From contig NZ_LJIC01000015.1 in assembly GCF_001295845.1 (NCBI RefSeq), positions 124,001 through 188,000 on the forward strand: a stretch of 64,000 nucleotides of DNA, in the 5' to 3' direction. The notes below the pieces were generated by a model. It ran no database searches, had not been told where the DNA came from, and saw only the letters and a list, made by a program, of their open reading frames with translations. The DNA comes from Rhodopseudomonas sp. AAP120. Lineage in GTDB: Bacteria; Pseudomonadota; Alphaproteobacteria; Rhizobiales; Xanthobacteraceae. This document shows positions 61,014 to 64,000 of this stretch, one piece after another; within the stretch, counting starts at the first letter, position 1, and each line of letters begins with the position of its first letter. Made by a program: the position numbers and the translations under genes.

Positions 61014-61466
61014 ATGACCATCACTGAACTCATCGGCAACCACCTCAGGTCAGCAGCGCAGGCACTCAAAGACCGTAACTTCGACAACTTCTCGTTCTCG
61101 ATCCGCTCTCTGGCCCTTTTCAGCGAGGCCGACAAGCTCGCGACGCAGATCGCTCACTCGGTGGCAGAAGCAAAGCTGTTCTCGGAGTGGCTTCGCCTGA
61201 ATGGATCCGACTACACCAAGTATCTCGACGAGATCTCCGTTCTGTTCGGTAAGCAACGCGCGAACGGCAGACTCGCCGATGTGATCCATTACCTGAACGA
61301 CGAGAAGCGCCGTGCTGCGAAGCTGAAGGAATTCGAGAGCATGGGATTCGTCTTGATGGAGCCCTCCGTCTTCGAGTTCAGAACTCAGACCGACGACACG
61401 ACGGATGCAGGCGCCGCAACCAAGGTTCCTCCTGACTGGAAGATTGATCGTACGCGTTGCTGCTGA
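61014..61466 (+). CDS. Hypothetical protein, 150 residues
   Basis: GGGAGAGAAGCC precedes the ATG. The chain reads MTITELIGNHLRSAAQALKD, FSFSIRSLALFSEADKLATQ, KLFSEWLRLNGSDYTKYLDE and DVIHYLNDEKRRAAKLKEFE. This is an all-helical fold with a polar C-terminal tail. It heads a tight plus-strand operon and follows the tandem 20-bp motifs, so it may be controlled by whatever binds them. No family is recognised. Confidence 0.65.
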   Translation: MTITELIGNHLRSAAQALKDRNFDNFSFSIRSLALFSEADKLATQIAHSVAEAKLFSEWLRLNGSDYTKYLDEISVLFGKQRANGRLADVIHYLNDEKRRAAKLKEFESMGFVLMEPSVFEFRTQTDDTTDAGAATKVPPDWKIDRTRCC

Positions 61467-61768
61467 CGCATGCCCTCCGCCTAATCGCTTTCGTCTTCGC
61501 CGTCGGCGCCATCGCCGCCGGCACGACGGCGCACTTCGCGGGGGCGATCTACGTCAACGTCCGGCGGCAGATCGACCAGATCGCCGCCGATGAGTGCGAC
61601 AACATGCGGCGCATGGCCGACGAGATCAGCGAGTTCGATCCGGAAGCGCGCCGGGATCCGATGCCGGAGATGTGCGCCAAGCTGCCGAAGCAGGGAGGTG
61701 AGGATGACAACGATCGACGAGATCCCAGGGATGCTGCAGAAGAATGGACTCCAGGAGATCGCTGCTGA
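61457..61768 (+). CDS. Small membrane protein, tandem copy A
   Basis: The TTG start at 61457 overlaps the preceding gene. The chain has one membrane helix (RLIAFVFAVGAIAAGTTAHF). It then has AGAIYVNVRRQIDQIAADEC, DNMRRMADEISEFDPEARRD and PMPEMCAKL. The helix plus this block is repeated nearly exactly in the next gene. The product of 103 residues ends in a charged tail that overlaps the next gene's start in another frame. Single-span with a cytoplasmic or periplasmic helical domain; function unknown. Confidence 0.55.
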   Translation: MLLTHALRLIAFVFAVGAIAAGTTAHFAGAIYVNVRRQIDQIAADECDNMRRMADEISEFDPEARRDPMPEMCAKLPKQGGEDDNDRRDPRDAAEEWTPGDRC

Positions 61769-61988
61769 GTTCGAGTTGATGCAGCAGGTCTCCTTCGTCC
61801 TCGCCGTCGGAGCCGTGATTGCCGGCACGACGGCGCACTTCGCGGGGGCGATCTACGTCCACGTCCGGCGGCAGATCGACGCTATCGCCGTCGATGAGTG
61901 CGACAACATGCGAAAGCTCGCCGACGAGATCCGCGAGATCGATCCGGAAGAGCGCCGTAACCCGGTGCCGGAGATGTGCGCCGACATG
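61486..61988 (+). repeat. Tandem duplication of about 200 bp
   Basis: Two copies, 61486-61683 and 61791-61988, encode the same membrane helix and following domain. Exact stretches include GCCGGCACGACGGCGCACTT and CGATCCGGAAG. Between them lies a separate start region for the second gene, so the duplication produced two genes rather than one longer one. Confidence 0.7.
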
Positions 61989-62006
61989 GGCAACAGGAGC
62001 GAGTGA
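61704..62006 (+). CDS. Small membrane protein, tandem copy B
   Basis: GGGAGGTGAGG lies right before the ATG at 61704. The 100 residues start MTTIDEIPGMLQKNGLQEIA (unique to this copy). They then give the duplicated part: FVLAVGAVIAGTTAHFAGAI, RRQIDAIAVDECDNMRKLAD and PEERRNPVPEMCADM. Compared with copy A the changes are mainly conservative, so both are probably under selection. The stop overlaps the next start (TGATG). Confidence 0.65.
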   Translation: MTTIDEIPGMLQKNGLQEIAAEFELMQQVSFVLAVGAVIAGTTAHFAGAIYVHVRRQIDAIAVDECDNMRKLADEIREIDPEERRNPVPEMCADMGNRSE

Positions 62007-62356
62007 TGGTACCAACACATGAAGCATTTCTTCTTCGTCAGAAGATCAACTACCTGCAGGCCCTGTTCGAGGGAGACTTCTCGTCGTCGTCTCCGGAGAG
62101 AGCCGCGCAAGAAGGACTGGCACGGCTCATCGCGAAAGCCGCTGGATGGAAGGCCGTCGGTTCTACCTACCAGCACGAAACGAAAGGAAGCTACCTGATC
62201 CGCGAGATGGACGGATGGAGCGACCTTTGCATGATCGAATGCCTAGCCGTAGAGGACTGGATTGAGAAGATCACTCCGCCGCCGCCGTTGCGTAACATCC
62301 TTCCGATCTTGAGAGATCGAGAGAACTATCTCAACGGCAATGGGAGCGCGTCATGA
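62006..62356 (+). CDS. Hypothetical protein, 116 residues
   Basis: The ATG at 62006 overlaps the preceding stop (TGATG), with AGGAGCG upstream. The chain reads MVPTHEAFLLRQKINYLQAL, ERAAQEGLARLIAKAAGWKA, REMDGWSDLCMIECLAVEDW and RNILPILRDRENYLNGNGSA. It is helical with a Trp-rich centre. Family unknown. It is followed by a frameshifted gene overlapping by ATGA. Confidence 0.6.
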   Translation: MVPTHEAFLLRQKINYLQALFEGDFSSSSPERAAQEGLARLIAKAAGWKAVGSTYQHETKGSYLIREMDGWSDLCMIECLAVEDWIEKITPPPPLRNILPILRDRENYLNGNGSAS

Positions 62357-62630
62357 CCACTGCGACCACTGTCTTTCACCTTAACGCCGCCGAGGCCGAT
62401 CTCATACGCCGAGGCGCCGCGCGCAGATCGCCTCCGATGAACTCCGCCGGATCCTGCGCGATCAGTCTCCGCGGGCGCTCGCGGCCCTCGACCAGGTCAT
62501 GACGCGGCCAGCGGTGTGCGATGACCGCATGTTCGAAGTGCTCGCAAGCGTCCTCGAGACCGCCACCAAGCTCGACTGGATCGACGTCGCCGGAGAGCCG
62601 GTACTCGGCGTCCGTGAATCGAGCATGTGA
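62353..62630 (+). pseudogene. Small hypothetical gene with a frameshift
   Basis: The ATG overlaps the previous stop (ATGA) and reads MTTATTVFHLNAAEADLIRR. Near 62415 the natural sequence moves to another frame: AQIASDELRRILRDQSPRAL, AALDQVMTRPAVCDDRMFEV and LDWIDVAGEPVLGVRESSM, with a stop at 62628-62630. A single indel in a GC-rich run separates the halves; about 91 residues if intact. Confidence 0.5.
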
Positions 62631-62650
62631 CCGCGTCTTATCATGCGCTA

Positions 62651-62827
62651 CTACCGGTCCCCCTCACCCAGCGCCCCATGGTCCGACAGGACGGCCGCCC
62701 ACCAGGCCTCCTCGTCGGCCTCGGCGTCGCGCTTGCGCTGCTCCTCGGTCAGGCGCCGGGTCATTGCCTCGACGCGCGCCTGCTTCTCCGTCGGGAACCG
62801 CCAGCTCGCAGGTCTTCGCCCAGCCAT
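62651..62827 (-). CDS. Small charged protein
   Basis: GGGAGGG lies seven bases before the ATG at 62827. The 58 residues, MAGRRPASWRFPTEKQARVE, MTRRLTEEQRKRDAEADEEA and WWAAVLSDHGALGEGDR, form one long charged helix and a Trp pair. It is a minus-strand gene between two plus-strand genes. It may be a small adaptor or toxin-type peptide; nothing is recognised. Confidence 0.45.
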   Translation of the reverse strand: MAGRRPASWRFPTEKQARVEAMTRRLTEEQRKRDAEADEEAWWAAVLSDHGALGEGDR

Positions 62828-62873
62828 GTCCACACCCTCCCGTTGACGATGGTACAAAACGAGAACAAAACTG

Positions 62874-63149
62874 ATGCACCGTCAACCCGAGATCGCCGAC
62901 ATGCCGAAGCCAGCCGAGACCACCGATAGCCCCCAGGTCCCGTCAGAAGCTGATCTGGAGGCCCAGGCGGCCGAGCTCGAGGCAGCGGCCGGCCAGGCCA
63001 TCGAGGCCTGTGGTGGCGACCCGGTGGCCGCCGTGCGGGCCCTGATTGTCGCCAATAGCCTGCTCGAGGAAGAGGCCGAACGCGTCTACGCGGCGGCAGG
63101 ATCCTGGGGATATCTCCGCGGCCGGAAGCTCCCGCCGAAAACCATCTGA
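62874..63149 (+). CDS. Small conserved rhizobial-type protein
   Basis: The 91-residue chain ends with the block QAIEACGGDPVAAVRALIVA, NSLLEEEAERVYAAAGSWGY, RGRKLPP. This CGGDP-AAVRALIVAN-FLE pattern is widespread in short unannotated proteins of Bradyrhizobium and relatives. The start could also be the Met ten codons later (MPKPAETTDSPQ). It is the last gene before the tRNA-Lys fragment, so it marks the edge of the integrated segment. Function unknown. Confidence 0.6.
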   Translation: MHRQPEIADMPKPAETTDSPQVPSEADLEAQAAELEAAAGQAIEACGGDPVAAVRALIVANSLLEEEAERVYAAAGSWGYLRGRKLPPKTI

Positions 63150-63242
63150 ACGCGTGCGGGACCTAGGTGGGACCCAGCGCAAACGCGCCTCAGCGCGGCG
63201 TTCGCCTGCGCTTCGATTCGTCAATGTTTTCAGGGATTTTGA

Positions 63243-63288
63243 TGGTGGGCGCACCAGGGCTCGAACCTGGGACCCGCTGATTAAGAGT
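63243..63288 (-). tRNA. 3' fragment of tRNA-Lys(CTT), probable attachment site
   Basis: On the minus strand the sequence begins in the anticodon loop (ACTCTTAATCAGCGGGTCC), continues with the T arm (CAGGTTCGAGCCCTG) and ends GTGCGCCCACCA. The loop CTCTTAA reads CUU, lysine. The 5' half (acceptor strand, D arm and 5' anticodon stem) is not there, so it is not a gene but a 46-bp repeat of the kind left when an element integrates into a tRNA gene. Confidence 0.8.
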
Positions 63289-63394
63289 TAATCACCGGAC
63301 GGCCGATTTCAAAGACTTGGCACCGTTCGACTTGGCGGGTTTTGGCGTTTTCCGGCATCTGTCGAATGGAACTTCGCCCCGCAGGTGCCCTTCC

Positions 63395-63745
63395 TCAGTG
63401 GGGCGGACCGCCGCCGCTCATCCACTTTGCCAGCCAAGCGAAGCCAGCACCGGCCGCGCCGCCGCCGACGGTCCAGCCGCCGCGCATCAGCCACAGCGCG
63501 CCGATCGAGCGCTGATGCTTTTGCTCGTGCGCGTCGACCAGCGGCGCGATCCGGTCGAGCGTACTCTCGATAGTGGCGATCTTATCGATCTTCTCGTACA
63601 TGGCGCGACGCCGCACCGCGGCTTCGTCCTGAGACTGAATGATGTGAGCGCACTGCGCCTGCAATACGCCGACCTGGTTCTGCAACGTTCCGAGCGTCTG
63701 CAGAATGTCGAGTTGCAGCCGCTCGGCAAGCGTCTCTCCCGACAT
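63395..63745 (-). CDS. Prophage-type DUF1515-like protein
   Basis: The 116-residue protein has a coiled coil (MSGETLAERLQLDILQTLGT, RRRAMYEKIDKIATIESTLD, IAPLVDAHEQKHQRSIGALW). A Gly-rich membrane segment follows (GGWTVGGGAAGAGFAWLAKW). This is the layout of DUF1515-like proteins in rhizobial prophages, found near holin and tail genes. The ATG at 63745 is chosen because relatives start at this point. It overlaps the start region of the end gene's stop (63750) closely, so they are probably one operon. Confidence 0.6.
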   Translation of the reverse strand: MSGETLAERLQLDILQTLGTLQNQVGVLQAQCAHIIQSQDEAAVRRRAMYEKIDKIATIESTLDRIAPLVDAHEQKHQRSIGALWLMRGGWTVGGGAAGAGFAWLAKWMSGGGPPH

Positions 63746-63749
63746 CGCC

Positions 63750-64000
63750 CTATCTCCCCGGAGGCTTGACGGCATCGAGATTAACCTTGCCCGGCCCGCC
63801 GTTCAGCACCACAGGGCCGAGCCCGAGCAGGCCGGCGATCAGCAGATAGGCCCAATCCCCGGTCGCGCCGGCGCTGGGCCAGGTTCCGCCGAATGTGTAG
63901 ACCAGCGCCGAGATCCCGACCTGCAGCCACAGCAGCACGCAGAGCTGCGACAGCACCACGATCGCCCACACGATGCGGACCAACTTGGAGTTGATCAGCA
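63750..64000 (-). CDS. Holin-like membrane protein, running to the window edge
   Basis: The frame remains open to the right edge; a GTG at 63983 begins MVRIVWAIVVLSQLCVLLWL, and further codons (LINSKL) precede it. Two to three hydrophobic segments are seen (also DWAYLLIAGLLGLGPVVLNG), ending NLDAVKPPGR. Size and neighbours suggest a phage membrane protein such as a holin component. Incomplete, so the start is not determined. Confidence 0.55.
   Translation of the reverse strand, partial: LINSKLVRIVWAIVVLSQLCVLLWLQVGISALVYTFGGTWPSAGATGDWAYLLIAGLLGLGPVVLNGGPGKVNLDAVKPPGR

Noticed and set aside
63243-63320. Complete tRNA gene
   Set aside because: Only the part from the anticodon loop to CCA is present; sequence beyond 63288 cannot form the D arm or the 5' acceptor strand.

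Overview
The window looks like the chromosome of an alphaproteobacterium of the Bradyrhizobium / Rhodopseudomonas / Nitrobacter group. The clues are high GC, a LuxR-LuxI pair of the BjaI/RpaI/BraI type, an OpgC-like glucan succinyltransferase, IS21-, IS5- and IS256-type remnants, a stand-alone LigD-type ATP-dependent ligase and small proteins typical of Rhizobiales. I identified families by eye from motifs; no database was searched. Much of the window is accessory DNA, and many genes are visibly decayed by frameshifts or nonsense codons.

Layout. 1-6 kb: an incomplete membrane protein, a decayed small gene, a deleted IS21, a decayed thermonuclease gene and a quorum-sensing locus (luxR, luxI, a small downstream ORF) with a candidate lux box. 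6.3-8.1 kb: remnants of prophage head-tail genes. 8-23.7 kb: an accessory island of small, mostly unrecognised genes in short overlapping operons. It holds a TIR-like/HEPN-like operon with two small leader proteins, an ATP-dependent DNA ligase facing a metallophosphoesterase / VRR-NUC operon, several small helix-turn-helix proteins with an LLYG motif, a tyrosine-recombinase fragment, and striking non-coding repeats (a pair of 80-bp palindromic units, a roughly 420-bp duplicated palindrome-rich element and a recurring 10-bp-stem hairpin).

24.3-45.7 kb: an opgC-like gene, then a heavy-metal resistance region. It has czcCBA with a small periplasmic protein, a P1B-4-like metal ATPase, a CzcD-type diffusion facilitator, two related MarR regulators, His-rich secreted proteins, DedA, MgtC and PhoD-like proteins, and four small proteins sharing a Cys-containing ectodomain and a proline-rich PPPK tail. 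The expected division of labour is CzcD and the P-type ATPase moving metal out of the cytoplasm, CzcCBA moving it across the envelope, and the small secreted proteins binding metal in the periplasm.

46-56 kb: IS21 and IS256 remnants around an XRE regulator and a truncated histidine kinase, then a two-gene operon that is the strongest candidate for an undescribed system. One gene encodes a protein of about 1585 residues that joins a NERD nuclease-like domain, two kinase-like domains and a superfamily 1 helicase; the other encodes an unrecognised 492-residue partner. 56-63.2 kb: a second island segment with an AAA+ ATPase followed by a DUF6634-like gene, a ribbon-helix-helix-like protein, tandemly duplicated membrane proteins and a 20-bp motif repeated in promoter regions. 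It ends at a 46-bp copy of the 3' end of tRNA-Lys(CTT), the expected scar of integration at a tRNA gene. Beyond it lie two more prophage-type genes running to the window end.
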